This document shows, one piece after another, positions 17,692 to 26,555 of a stretch of 64,000 nucleotides of DNA. The notes under the pieces are model-generated. The model was not told where the DNA came from. It did not search any database and saw nothing but the letters and a program-made list of their open reading frames with translations. Within the stretch, counting starts at the first letter, position 1, and each line of letters starts with the position of its first letter. This DNA comes from Bradyrhizobium sp. OK095 (GTDB lineage: Bacteria > Pseudomonadota > Alphaproteobacteria > Rhizobiales > Xanthobacteraceae): positions 1 to 64,000 of the forward strand of contig NZ_FOBX01000007.1 of NCBI RefSeq assembly GCF_900109945.1, in the 5' to 3' direction. The position numbers and the translations under genes are program-made.

Positions 17692-18552
17692 CTACTGAAG
17701 GGTCGGATCGAGCCGGTCGCGCAGCCAGTCGCCGATCACGGACACTGCCAGCGTGGTGATCACGATGGTCGTGGCCGGCGCCAGCATGATCCAGGGCGCC
17801 CGGGTCAAATACTCGCGGCCATAGCCGACCATGTTGCCGAGGCTGGTCATCGGCGGCTGCACGCCGAGGCCGAGAAAAGACAGGCCCGATTCCATCAGGA
17901 TCACCTCGGGGAAGACCAGCGTGGTCGAGACGATCAGGGTCGAGGCGATGTTGGGCAGGATGTGCCTGAGGTAAATCCGGGCCGGCGTCGCGCCAAGCTG
18001 GCGGACCGCGGCTGCGTAGCCTTGCGCGTTGGCGGAAATCGCAAGGCCGCGGGCGATGCGGGCATAGCGCTCCCAGCCGAACAGGCCCATCAGGCCGACC
18101 AGCAGCGGCAGCGAACTGCCGAAGAAGGCGAGCACTGCGAGCGCCATGATCAGGAACGGCATGCTGGCCTGGAAGTCGGTCAGCATCAGCACGAGTTGCT
18201 CGACGGCCCCTCGGAAATGCGCGGCGAGGAAACCGAGCGTGGTGCCGACGATCGCCGAGATCGCGGTCGCACCGAAGGCGATCAACAGCGAGATGCGGAT
18301 CGAGACGAGCAGCCGCGACAGCACGTCGCGGCCGAGTTCGTCGGTGCCGAGCCAGTGCGCGACATTGCCGGGCGGTGAGAGCCGGTTGCGCAGGTCGAGC
18401 TGGGTGAAGCTGTAAGGGGCGATCTTTTCGACGAAGGCGGCGATGACAAGCATCGCGACAATCCAGCCGATTGCGAGCGCGACCGAGACCGGGATCGCGG
18501 GCATGCTGATGCGACGGCGAATGGATGTGTCCTTCAGCGTCGCGTCGGTCAT
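17692..18552 (-). CDS. Peptide-type ABC transporter permease (DppC-like)
   Basis: A 286-residue inner-membrane permease with about six hydrophobic segments, the N-terminal LGTDELGRDVLSRLL motif typical of OppC/DppC, and the EAA loop (YAAAVRQLGATPARIYLRHILPN). The start at 18552 overlaps the permease-B stop by ATGA; a longer frame upstream is not supported. It is the last gene of an operon with two ATPases, a binding protein and a TIM-barrel isomerase. The substrate is unknown; family 5 systems carry peptides, nickel, opines or oligosaccharides. Confidence 0.85.
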   Translation of the reverse strand: MTDATLKDTSIRRRISMPAIPVSVALAIGWIVAMLVIAAFVEKIAPYSFTQLDLRNRLSPPGNVAHWLGTDELGRDVLSRLLVSIRISLLIAFGATAISAIVGTTLGFLAAHFRGAVEQLVLMLTDFQASMPFLIMALAVLAFFGSSLPLLVGLMGLFGWERYARIARGLAISANAQGYAAAVRQLGATPARIYLRHILPNIASTLIVSTTLVFPEVILMESGLSFLGLGVQPPMTSLGNMVGYGREYLTRAPWIMLAPATTIVITTLAVSVIGDWLRDRLDPTLQ

Positions 18553-19478
18553 GCGTGCGCTCCTTTGGCGCGCAGGCGCGGATCGAGGAAGCCGTAGAGG
18601 AAATCGACGACCAGATTGGACGTGACCATGGTCATCGCGACCAGCAGCAGGATGCATTGCACGACGGCGAGGTCGCGATTGGCGACGGCGACGACGAGCA
18701 GGCGCCCTACCCCCGGCCACGAAAACACGCTCTCGACAACGACAGCACCTGCGATCAGCGTGCCCACCATGAAGCCCAGGATGGTGACCGTCGGGATCGC
18801 CGCGTTCGGCAGCGCATGCGACGTCACCACCTTGCGCCACGGCACGCCTTTTGCGGATGCCGTGCGGATATAGGGCTGTCCCAGCACCTCCAGCATGGCA
18901 CTGCGGGTGAAGCGCGCAAGTACCGCTGCACCGCCGAGGCTGAGCGTTACGATCGGCAGAATGGCGTGGCGCCAGCTGTCCTGCCCGCCCGAGGGCAGCC
19001 AGCCGAGTTGCACGGCGAAGACGAGAACCAGCAGCAGCGCAAGGACAAAGCTCGGCACGGTGAAGCCGGCAACCGCCGTCATCATCACGGCCCGGTCGAT
19101 TCCCGATCCCCGATGCAGCGCGGCGTAGATGCCGGCCGGAATGCCGAGCACGATCTTGAAGAAGAAAGCCGGCAGCGTCAGCGCCAGCGTTGCCGGAATC
19201 CGCTCCAGCACCAGCTCGATTGCGGGCCGCCCGTCGCGCATGGAGCGGCCGAGCTCACCTTTAGCGATGGCGCCGAAGTAATCGAGATACTGGAACCAGA
19301 TGGGATCATCGAGGCCCCAGGCCTTGCGGAAGGCGGCGAGCACTTCCGGCGGCGCTTCCGGTCCCAGGATCATCAGCGCGGGATCGCCAGAGAGACGCAG
19401 CACGACGAAGGCGAAGGTGACGACGAGCACGATCGTCAGCGCCGCGCGGCCGATCCGAATGGCGAAATAGCGCCCCAT
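18549..19478 (-). CDS. Peptide-type ABC transporter permease (DppB-like)
   Basis: A 309-residue DppB/OppB-type permease. It starts MGRYFAIRIGRAALTIVLVV, has the usual LGLDDPIWFQYLDYFG-type segment (here WGLDDPIW) and the EAA loop YIRTASAKGVPWRKVVTSHALPNA. The true start is at 19478, where ATG shares one base with the stop of the upstream ATPase gene (TGATG). A much longer open frame running to 20681 is only the overlapping frame of that ATPase. Confidence 0.85.
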   Translation of the reverse strand: MGRYFAIRIGRAALTIVLVVTFAFVVLRLSGDPALMILGPEAPPEVLAAFRKAWGLDDPIWFQYLDYFGAIAKGELGRSMRDGRPAIELVLERIPATLALTLPAFFFKIVLGIPAGIYAALHRGSGIDRAVMMTAVAGFTVPSFVLALLLVLVFAVQLGWLPSGGQDSWRHAILPIVTLSLGGAAVLARFTRSAMLEVLGQPYIRTASAKGVPWRKVVTSHALPNAAIPTVTILGFMVGTLIAGAVVVESVFSWPGVGRLLVVAVANRDLAVVQCILLLVAMTMVTSNLVVDFLYGFLDPRLRAKGAHA

Positions 19479-20470
19479 CACGCCGCGTCCCGCGTTTGAG
19501 CTTGCGGCCCCGTCACGAGATGGCAGGCGACCTGCCGGTCGCCGCCGACAGCTGAGAGCGCCGGCACCTCGCTCGCACAGCGCGCGATCGCGCGCGGGCA
19601 GCGCGGATGGAAGGCGCAGCCTTGCGGCCGGGCAGCCGGGTTGGGCGGATCGCCAGCGAGCACGATGCGGCCGGCGCTGCGGCGGCCGGGTGCGGGCGAG
19701 GCCGAGACCAGCGCCTGCGTGTACGGATGTTGGGGCTGCGCAAAAAGATCGTCGGCACGGCCGATCTCGACGATGCGGCCGAGATACATGACGGCGACCG
19801 AATTGCTGATCTGCCTCACCACGCGCAAATCGTGGCTGATGAACAGGAGTGTAAGCCCAAGTTGGGCTTGCAGATCGCAAAGCAGGTTCACCACCTGCGC
19901 CTGGATCGAGACGTCGAGCGCGCTGACCGGCTCGTCGCAGACCAGGAAATCCGGCTTCGTCGCCAGCGCTCGCGCCAGCACGATGCGCTGGCGCTGTCCG
20001 CCCGAGAGCGCGCCCGGATAGCGCGCGCCATGTGCCGGCGTCAGCTCGACGGCGCGCAGCAATTCGCGAACGCGATCCTCGCGCTCGGCGGGCGTGCCGA
20101 GACCGTGAATGTCCAGCGGCTCGCGGATTTGCGTAGCAACCGGCAACCGCCGGTCCAACGCGCCCAGCGGGTCCTGAAAAATCATCTGCATGCGCGCCCG
20201 CTGCGCGCGCCACGCTCGCGTTCCCGGCGCAGCCATCGGCTTGCCGTCGAACCTGACATCGCCGTGATCGGGCGGCTCCAGACCAAGCACGATGCGACCG
20301 GTGGTCGACTTGCCCGAGCCGGACTCGCCGACGAGGCCGAGCGTTTCGCCCTTGCGGATCGTCAGCGACACGCCATCGACCGCGTGGACGGCCGTAGCTC
20401 GCCCGAACATCCCGGAGCGCATGGCGTAGCTGCGCGCGATCGTGGACACCTCGACGAGCGGCGCGCTCAT
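19478..20470 (-). CDS. Peptide-type ABC transporter ATPase (DppF-like)
   Basis: A 330-residue ATPase with Walker A GESGSGKST, the Q-loop in MIFQDPLGALD, signature LSGGQRQR, Walker B FLVCDEP and H-loop SHDLRVV. The C-terminal oligopeptide-ABC extension carries CAFHPRCPRAIARC, a Cys-rich motif seen in Dpp/Opp ATPases. It overlaps both neighbours and pairs with the following DppD-like subunit. Confidence 0.88.
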   Translation of the reverse strand: MSAPLVEVSTIARSYAMRSGMFGRATAVHAVDGVSLTIRKGETLGLVGESGSGKSTTGRIVLGLEPPDHGDVRFDGKPMAAPGTRAWRAQRARMQMIFQDPLGALDRRLPVATQIREPLDIHGLGTPAEREDRVRELLRAVELTPAHGARYPGALSGGQRQRIVLARALATKPDFLVCDEPVSALDVSIQAQVVNLLCDLQAQLGLTLLFISHDLRVVRQISNSVAVMYLGRIVEIGRADDLFAQPQHPYTQALVSASPAPGRRSAGRIVLAGDPPNPAARPQGCAFHPRCPRAIARCASEVPALSAVGGDRQVACHLVTGPQAQTRDAA

Positions 20471-21450
20471 TCGGCGGCGATTCCGAGCAGCGCGCGGCGC
20501 GAGGCTTCGGCGCGGATGCAGGCGACGGCGCGATCGTCCGCGATCGGCGCCAGGGTCGGCGTCGCAAGGTCACAGGGTTCGGCCGCGAGTGCACAGCGCG
20601 GCGCGAAGGCGCAGCCGCTGGGCATGTGCGCGGGATCCGGCACGGTGCCGGGAATCGCGGTGAGACGGCGGCGCGGTCCATCGAGCGGCGGCAGCGCGCC
20701 GATCAGGCCCTGGGCATAGGGATGCACGGGATCGGCGAAGAGCTGATTGGCCGGCGCCTGCTCGACGATGCGGCCGGCATACATCACCGAGACGCGGTCG
20801 CAGTTTTCGGCGACGACGCCGAGGTCGTGGCTGATCAGGACCATCGCCATGCTCGTCTCGCGGCGGATCGTGGAGAGCAGCTCCAGAATTTGCGCCTGGA
20901 TGGTGGCGTCGAGCGCCGTCGTGGGCTCGTCCGCGATCAAGAGATCGGGGTTTCCGGCCAGCGCCATCGCAATCATGATGCGCTGGACCTGGCCGCCGGA
21001 GAATTCGTGCGGATAGGCAGAGAGCCTGCGCGTCGCATCGGGAATGCCGACGAGATCGAGCAGCCGTCGCGCTTCCGCCTTCACCGCCTCGCCCGAGAGA
21101 TCGCGATGCAGCGCCAGCGTCTCGCAGAGCTGCCTGCGGATGGTCAGCACCGGGTTGAGCGCGCTCGCCGGATCCTGGAAGATCATCGCGACCCGCCCGC
21201 CCCTGACATGGTCGAGCTCGGATGCTCGCGCGCCGAGGATCTCACGGCCATCGAGCCGGACGGAGCCCGAAACCTTCGCGTGCCGCGGCAACAGGCCCAG
21301 CGCGGCGAGCCATGTCACCGACTTGCCCGAGCCGGACTCGCCGACGAGGCCGAGGGCCTCGCCCTTCTGCAAGCTGAGATCGACGCCACGCAGGACCGGC
21401 ACGCCGTTGAAGGCGACGCTGAGGCCCTCGATGCTGACCAGCGGCGTCAC
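20467..21450 (-). CDS. Peptide-type ABC transporter ATPase (DppD-like)
   Basis: A 327-residue ATPase with Walker A GESGSGKSV, the Q-loop MIFQDPASALNPVLTI, signature FSGGQVQR, Walker B LLIADEPTTALD and the C-terminal CAFAPRC motif. The family is typified by DppD/OppD. It begins 3 nt after the binding-protein gene and overlaps the DppF-like gene by ATGA. Confidence 0.88.
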   Translation of the reverse strand: MTPLVSIEGLSVAFNGVPVLRGVDLSLQKGEALGLVGESGSGKSVTWLAALGLLPRHAKVSGSVRLDGREILGARASELDHVRGGRVAMIFQDPASALNPVLTIRRQLCETLALHRDLSGEAVKAEARRLLDLVGIPDATRRLSAYPHEFSGGQVQRIMIAMALAGNPDLLIADEPTTALDATIQAQILELLSTIRRETSMAMVLISHDLGVVAENCDRVSVMYAGRIVEQAPANQLFADPVHPYAQGLIGALPPLDGPRRRLTAIPGTVPDPAHMPSGCAFAPRCALAAEPCDLATPTLAPIADDRAVACIRAEASRRALLGIAAE

Positions 21451-21453
21451 GGC

Positions 21454-23091
21454 CTAGACCTCGAAATTGCCGGCGCGGAAATCCATCGCGAACGCCGGCG
21501 ACGCCTTCCACTTGATCGATTTCGGCTTCGCCGTAAACGTCGCGTTCTGGTGCAGCACCGTGTAGGCGGGATCCTCGCGCTCAGCGATTTCAAGCATGCG
21601 GGCGAACGCCTTCTTGCGCGCCGCGCGGTCGATCGAGGTCTCTAAAAACTCCGAGAGCGTGTTCAGCTCGGCATTGGTCCATTCGCCGATCTGCTGCTGC
21701 TGGCCGTTCGGGCCGTGCTGGGCGACCAGCGACGACACGGGGTCGTTGAAGGCGGCGGAATTCGACCAGTCGCGCACCGCGCGGGTCGGCGCGCGTTCCA
21801 TGATCTGCGACCAGTTTTCCTTGGTCTCGATCTGGACGTTGAGGCCGACCGACTTCCACATCTCGACCAGCACCTGCGCGGTCGCGACCTGGTTGGTGTA
21901 GTAATTGTTGAGCAGGCGATACGGGATCGGATCGCCTTTGTAATTCGCCTGCTTCAACAGATCCTGCGCGAGTTTCGGATCATAGGCCGGTACGCTCCAG
22001 TCGGCGTTGAACATGTCGCCGTAGAATTCCCACTGCAGGCCCTTCGGCACCCGGGTACGACCGGCCCACAGGCTGTCGACGATCGCCTGGCGGTCGATGG
22101 AATGGGTGAAGGCGCGCCGCACCAGCGGATTGGCGAGCTGGGCGTGGTTCTTGTCGAACACGGTCAGGCGGTGATTGAGGATGGTGCCGCCCTGCACTTC
22201 GAACGCGGAATTCTTCTCGATGCCGGCGATCTGGTCCGGCGGGATGTCGCAGGCGAACTGATACTCGCCCGACAGCAGCCCGTTGATGCGGCTCGCGACC
22301 TCGGGCACTTCGAGGAAGCGGATGCGCTTGAGCGGCGGACGGCCGCCCCAATATTCGTCATGGGCTTCCAGCGTCAGCGACACGTCGGGCTTGAGCTCGA
22401 CGACCTTGTAGGGGCCCGTCGTAACAGGCTTGCGCGCCCAATCGAGATAGCTTGCGGATTCGGCCCATGCGCGGCGGTTTGCGATGTCGGAGCCGTAGCG
22501 CGACAGCCGGCCCTCGATGGTGACGTCGGGCGTCGCGTTGTAGAAGCGCACCGTGTATTTATCGACGGCGTCGACGCGGACGAGGTCCGGCCAGATCCGG
22601 CGGGCAACGGCGGGCACATCAGGCGGCAATTCCTTGCCGGGCTTCGGCATCGGGATCTTCTCAAAAGCCTGGATGGTGGAACGGCTCTTGGCCTCGGTCT
22701 CGCCGAACATGCGTTCGCGGCTGAAGGTGAAGACGACGTCTTCGGCGGTCAGCTCGTCGCCATTGTGGAACTTGACGCCCTGGCGCAGCTTCACCTCGAC
22801 GGTCTGGTCGTCGATGCGGCGCCATTCGGTGGCAAGGCCCGGCACGGCTTCGAGGCTGCCGCGCCAGTTTTTCGAGATCAGGCCTTCCCAGATCGATGAG
22901 AAGAACACGCGCTCGCCGACATTGGACTGCTCGCGCAGCACGTCGAGCACGTTCGAATTGGTGACCTTCTGCACGGCGATCGTCACCGACGGACGGTTGT
23001 CGGCCTGCCCAATGGCAAAGCGCGGCAGCAGAAGCGTGCCCGCGACAGCGCCGCCGGACTTCAGGATGGTACGACGGGTGAGTTTGCTCAT
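21454..23091 (-). CDS. ABC transporter substrate-binding protein, family 5 (Tat-exported)
   Basis: A 545-residue periplasmic binding protein of the SBP_bac_5 family: TVEVKLRQGVKFHNGDELTAEDVVF is diagnostic, and VTTGPYKVVELKPD and AFTHSIDRQAIV are also typical. A twin-arginine signal is present (SKLTRRTILKSGG). It lies 30 nt after an isomerase-like gene and directly before the transporter ATPases. The ligand cannot be read from the sequence. Confidence 0.9.
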   Translation of the reverse strand: MSKLTRRTILKSGGAVAGTLLLPRFAIGQADNRPSVTIAVQKVTNSNVLDVLREQSNVGERVFFSSIWEGLISKNWRGSLEAVPGLATEWRRIDDQTVEVKLRQGVKFHNGDELTAEDVVFTFSRERMFGETEAKSRSTIQAFEKIPMPKPGKELPPDVPAVARRIWPDLVRVDAVDKYTVRFYNATPDVTIEGRLSRYGSDIANRRAWAESASYLDWARKPVTTGPYKVVELKPDVSLTLEAHDEYWGGRPPLKRIRFLEVPEVASRINGLLSGEYQFACDIPPDQIAGIEKNSAFEVQGGTILNHRLTVFDKNHAQLANPLVRRAFTHSIDRQAIVDSLWAGRTRVPKGLQWEFYGDMFNADWSVPAYDPKLAQDLLKQANYKGDPIPYRLLNNYYTNQVATAQVLVEMWKSVGLNVQIETKENWSQIMERAPTRAVRDWSNSAAFNDPVSSLVAQHGPNGQQQQIGEWTNAELNTLSEFLETSIDRAARKKAFARMLEIAEREDPAYTVLHQNATFTAKPKSIKWKASPAFAMDFRAGNFEV

Positions 23092-23121
23092 GGCGATAGG
23101 CCCTGACCTTTGTGATGCCGG

Positions 23122-23937
23122 TTATTCAGCGAGACCAAGCGCGGCGAGATGGGCTGCGCCGGCGCGGACGTTGTCGTGGTTGCGGAGTTCGAGGATCAGC
23201 CGCGGGTTCGACGTCAGCCGGCCCAGCGCGCGGAACACGGCGACCCAGGGGATGTTGCCCTCGCCCGGCGCCCAGTGCCGGTCGGCAAAGCCGTCGGTGT
23301 CCTGGAGGTGGACATGCGTCAGCATGTCGCCGGCGGTCTCGACGTAATAATCGACCGGCGGCGCGCCGGTGGAGATGTGCGCGTAGTTGGCATGACCGGT
23401 GTCGAGGGAGACGCGGACCTTGCTGCTTTCAAGCGCCTTGGCGAGCCGCACGCGGTCGCGCGGGTCCTTGTCCTCGATGTTCTCGATGACGATCTCGCAG
23501 CCGATGGTTTCGGCGCGCGCGATCACCTCGGCGAGCGTCGCCTTGACGCGTTCGACGATATTGCCGCGATTGTCAGGATAGAGATCGAGATTGTTGTGAT
23601 CCCAGGTCGTGAACGGCGAATGGATCACCATCTGCGTCGCGCCGAGGAATTCGGCTGCGTCCAGGCCCTGAAGCAGGCGCTTGGTCACCGCCTGGCGGAT
23701 CAAGGGATCATGGCTGTCGATCTTGAAACCCCAGAACGGGCCGTGGATGCCGAGCCGGCCAGTGTGGCCCGAGAGCATCTGCTTGATCTCGCTCGCGGTG
23801 CTGCGCCAGTCGCTGTCGAGCAGGTCGGCGCGGAAGAAGTCCTGGATTTCGAGATCGCGCTGCTTGTCGAGGAGCCAGTCACGATGGGCGGGGATCGATC
23901 TGATGGATAGTGCGGCGCCCAACACCGGCTTCGACAT
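23122..23937 (-). CDS. Sugar phosphate isomerase/epimerase-like TIM-barrel protein
   Basis: A 271-residue xylose-isomerase-like barrel (AP endonuclease family 2 fold), with candidate metal ligands in LGIHGPFW, MVIHSPF, IVIENIED, VSLDTGHANY and THVHLQDTDG. The start at 23937 has a strong AAGGAG 7 nt upstream, favouring it over an ATG at 23967. It is the first gene of the ABC operon, so the imported compound is probably a sugar derivative or polyol that this protein modifies. That link is an inference. Confidence 0.8.
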   Translation of the reverse strand: MSKPVLGAALSIRSIPAHRDWLLDKQRDLEIQDFFRADLLDSDWRSTASEIKQMLSGHTGRLGIHGPFWGFKIDSHDPLIRQAVTKRLLQGLDAAEFLGATQMVIHSPFTTWDHNNLDLYPDNRGNIVERVKATLAEVIARAETIGCEIVIENIEDKDPRDRVRLAKALESSKVRVSLDTGHANYAHISTGAPPVDYYVETAGDMLTHVHLQDTDGFADRHWAPGEGNIPWVAVFRALGRLTSNPRLILELRNHDNVRAGAAHLAALGLAE

Positions 23938-24391
23938 GGCTTGCTCCTTGACCGTCAACGATGACAAGGGCAGCGCTAGACCAGTTCAGTGACAGGCCCG
24001 TGAAATGCAGGTTCCGTAAGCCGGACGAGATGTGGACATCCCGGGGATCACTTGCATCGATTTCAGGCAGCAGCGAATGCAGCGCGTGCAGGCGCATGCG
24101 TCAGCGCGCAGGATCAAGCGATTTTGAGTCCGTAGTGATCCGGAATGGAATCCTAACCATATGTCGCGTACATCGCGGACATCGATCGGCGGCCTTCCAA
24201 GGGCATCACCTTCTGATCGCGCACCACGGGGTTGGGGGACCACCTGGGGCGGGGGGTCTAAAGGCTGGGGCAAGGTTACGAGGTCCGGACTCCTAGGCAC
24301 TCCGGACCTCGTGCTTTCTAGATTGAACGTGATTTCGCGCCGCCGGCCTCATGAGCCGCGCGGCGCGATCTCGTTTAGACCCCCTGCCCGA
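23938..24391. other. Non-coding interval between the ABC operon and nadE
   Basis: No reading frame here looks real. The interval must contain the promoter of the isomerase/ABC operon and the 3' end of the nadE transcript. Apart from the hairpin at 24278-24312 and G-runs near 24225-24260, I see no structure. Confidence 0.5.
24278..24312 (-). terminator. Long hairpin downstream of nadE
   Basis: A perfect 12-bp stem (ACGAGGTCCGGA / TCCGGACCTCGT) with an 11-nt loop lies 80 nt beyond the nadE stop. There is no T-run on the minus strand; on the plus strand it is followed by GCTTTCT. It probably marks the transcript end. Confidence 0.5.
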
Positions 24392-26425
24392 TCACTTCGG
24401 CACGTTCCGCTCGAGATCCTCGAGCCAGGCCGCCGCGCTCGAATCCGACGGCGCGCGCCAGTCGCCGCGGGGCGACAATGAGCCGCCGGACGAAACCTTC
24501 GGGCCGTTCGGCATCGCCGAGCGCTTGAACTGGCTGAAGGCGAAGAAGCGGCGCAAAAACACCTCCAGCCAGCGGCGGATCTCGGGAAGATCATAGGCCC
24601 TGCGCTTGTCGCTTGGGAATGCCGGCGGCCACTCGCCCTTGGCGACATCCTTCCAGGCGTGCTGCGCCATGAAGGCGATCTTGGACGGGCGCATGCCGAA
24701 GCGCAGCGTGTAGAACAGGTTGAAGTCCTGGAGCTCGTAGGGACCGACGGAGGCCTCCGTGCTCTGCGGCTTCTCGCCGGGCTTGACCGGAACCAGCTCG
24801 GGCGAAATTTCAGCCGACAGGATCGAGGTCAGCGTCTTGTTGACGTCGTCGCTGACTTGCTTCGAGGCGATCACCCAGCGGATCAGGTGCTGGATCAGCG
24901 TCTTCGGCACGCCGGCATTGACGTTGTAATGCGCCATCTGGTCGCCGACGCCATAGGTGCACCAGCCGAGCGCGAGTTCGGAGAGATCGCCGGTTCCGAT
25001 GACGATGCCGCCGTGATGGTTGGCGAGCCGGAACAGATAGTCCGTGCGCAGGCCCGCCTGCACGTTCTCGAAGGTGACGTCGTAGACCTGCTCGCCCTTG
25101 CCGAAGGGATGGCCGATGTCCTTCAGCATCTGCGTCGCCGTGGTGCGGATGTCGAGTTCCTGCCACTTGGTCTGCAACGACTTCATCAGCGCCAGCGCAT
25201 TGGTCTTGCTCTCGCTGCCGGTGGCAAAGCCCGGCATGGTGTAGGCCAGAATGTTTTCGCGCGGCAGGCCGAGCAGGTCGACGGCCTTGGCGGCAACGAT
25301 CAACGCATGGGTGGAATCGAGCCCGCCCGAGACGCCGATCACGACGCGTTTGGTGCCGGTCGCGCGCATGCGCTGCACGAGGCCGGCGACCTGGATATTG
25401 TAGGCCTCGTAGCAGTCTTGCTCGAGCAGGCTCTCGTCGCTCGGCACGAACGGGAAGCGCTCGATCTTGCGCAGGAAGCCGATATCGGCGGCCGGCGGCT
25501 TCAGGGCAAAGCTGATCCTGCGATAAAAGCCTTCACGCTGCCGGCGGTTGTCGTCGAACGTGCCCATCAGCGCACGCTCCTGCCTGAGCAGGTCGAGGTC
25601 GACGTCGGCAGTGGTGATCTGGCCGCCCTGGCGGAACCGCTCGCCCTCGGCCAGCAGCCCGCCATTCTCGTAGATCGAGGTCTGGCCGTCCCAAGCGAGA
25701 TCGGTGGTGGATTCCCCAGCGCCTGCCGCGGAATAGACATAGGCAGCAAGGCAGCGCGCCGAGGTCGATTGGCACAGCAGCGCGCGCGAGCGTGCCCGGC
25801 CGATCGTGATCGGGCTGCCCGAGAGATTGATCAGCACGCTGGCGCCGGCAAGCGCGAGCTCCGAGGCCGGCGTCACCGGAATCCACATGTCCTCGCAGAT
25901 CTCAACGCCGATGGTCAGGCCCGGGACATCCTCGGCCGCAAACAGGAGGTCCGTGCCGAACGGGGCATGCAGGCCGCCAAAGGCGATCGTCTCGCCGGCG
26001 ATGCCGGTGCCGGAGGCAAAATGCCGCCCCTCGTAGAATTCGCGGTAGGTCGGCAAATAGCTCTTGGGCACCACGCCAAGCACGTTGCCGCGATGGATGA
26101 CGACCGCGCAATTGTAGATGCGATGGCCGAAGCGCAGCGGCGCACCGACGATCAGGACGGTCATCAGTGTCGCAGAGGCCTCGACGATCGCGGCGAGCCC
26201 GCGCTCGACCGCATCAAGCAGCGGATCCTGCTTCACCAGATCCTCGATCGCGTAACCGGACAGGCACAGCTCGGGAAACACGGCGACCGCCACCGACTGC
26301 TCGTGGCAGGCATTGGCCGCCGTCAGCACCGCCTTCGCATTGGCCGTGGGATCGGCCACATGAGAGGTGGTGACGCAGGCCGCCACGCGCGCAAATCCGT
26401 GGGCATAGATCGAGTGGAAAGTCAT
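24392..26425 (-). CDS. nadE: Glutamine-dependent NAD+ synthetase
   Basis: NadE (EC 6.3.5.1) amidates deamido-NAD with glutamine-derived ammonia. The 677-residue length matches the long, Mycobacterium-type enzyme. The N-terminal nitrilase-like glutaminase carries the triad Glu52, Lys121 and Cys177 (in GVEICEDMW). The C-terminal synthetase has the PP-loop SGGLDS at 366-371. It is cytoplasmic. It lies downstream of pncA and a PhaC-like hydrolase on the same strand, consistent with NAD recycling from nicotinamide. Confidence 0.95.
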   Translation of the reverse strand: MTFHSIYAHGFARVAACVTTSHVADPTANAKAVLTAANACHEQSVAVAVFPELCLSGYAIEDLVKQDPLLDAVERGLAAIVEASATLMTVLIVGAPLRFGHRIYNCAVVIHRGNVLGVVPKSYLPTYREFYEGRHFASGTGIAGETIAFGGLHAPFGTDLLFAAEDVPGLTIGVEICEDMWIPVTPASELALAGASVLINLSGSPITIGRARSRALLCQSTSARCLAAYVYSAAGAGESTTDLAWDGQTSIYENGGLLAEGERFRQGGQITTADVDLDLLRQERALMGTFDDNRRQREGFYRRISFALKPPAADIGFLRKIERFPFVPSDESLLEQDCYEAYNIQVAGLVQRMRATGTKRVVIGVSGGLDSTHALIVAAKAVDLLGLPRENILAYTMPGFATGSESKTNALALMKSLQTKWQELDIRTTATQMLKDIGHPFGKGEQVYDVTFENVQAGLRTDYLFRLANHHGGIVIGTGDLSELALGWCTYGVGDQMAHYNVNAGVPKTLIQHLIRWVIASKQVSDDVNKTLTSILSAEISPELVPVKPGEKPQSTEASVGPYELQDFNLFYTLRFGMRPSKIAFMAQHAWKDVAKGEWPPAFPSDKRRAYDLPEIRRWLEVFLRRFFAFSQFKRSAMPNGPKVSSGGSLSPRGDWRAPSDSSAAAWLEDLERNVPK

Positions 26426-26555
26426 CGCGTACCCTTAACCTCTTCCCGGCCGGCCGTAGCCGTCAGCTCCGGACCATATGTAACCCATTATGTAGTCCAT
26501 GGACCTCGCCCCGTGCAGGCCATCCGCCGTCATGCATAACGGATTTGCGCGTCGG

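Noticed and set aside
19479..20681. A 5' extension of the DppB-like permease frame up to 20681
   Set aside because: The extension is Arg/Ala-rich and overlaps the whole DppF-like ATPase. The real start is the TGATG overlap at 19478.
19607..20719. Long plus-strand frames opposite the ABC transporter ATPases (also 20626-21645 and 21715-22899)
   Set aside because: Same effect of GC skew at codon position three. The minus-strand genes carry complete ATPase and binding-protein motifs.
24659..26539. A 626-codon open frame on the plus strand opposite nadE
   Set aside because: It is the antisense frame of a GC-rich gene; composition is Ala/Arg/Gly/His-rich with no family motif, while nadE is unambiguous.
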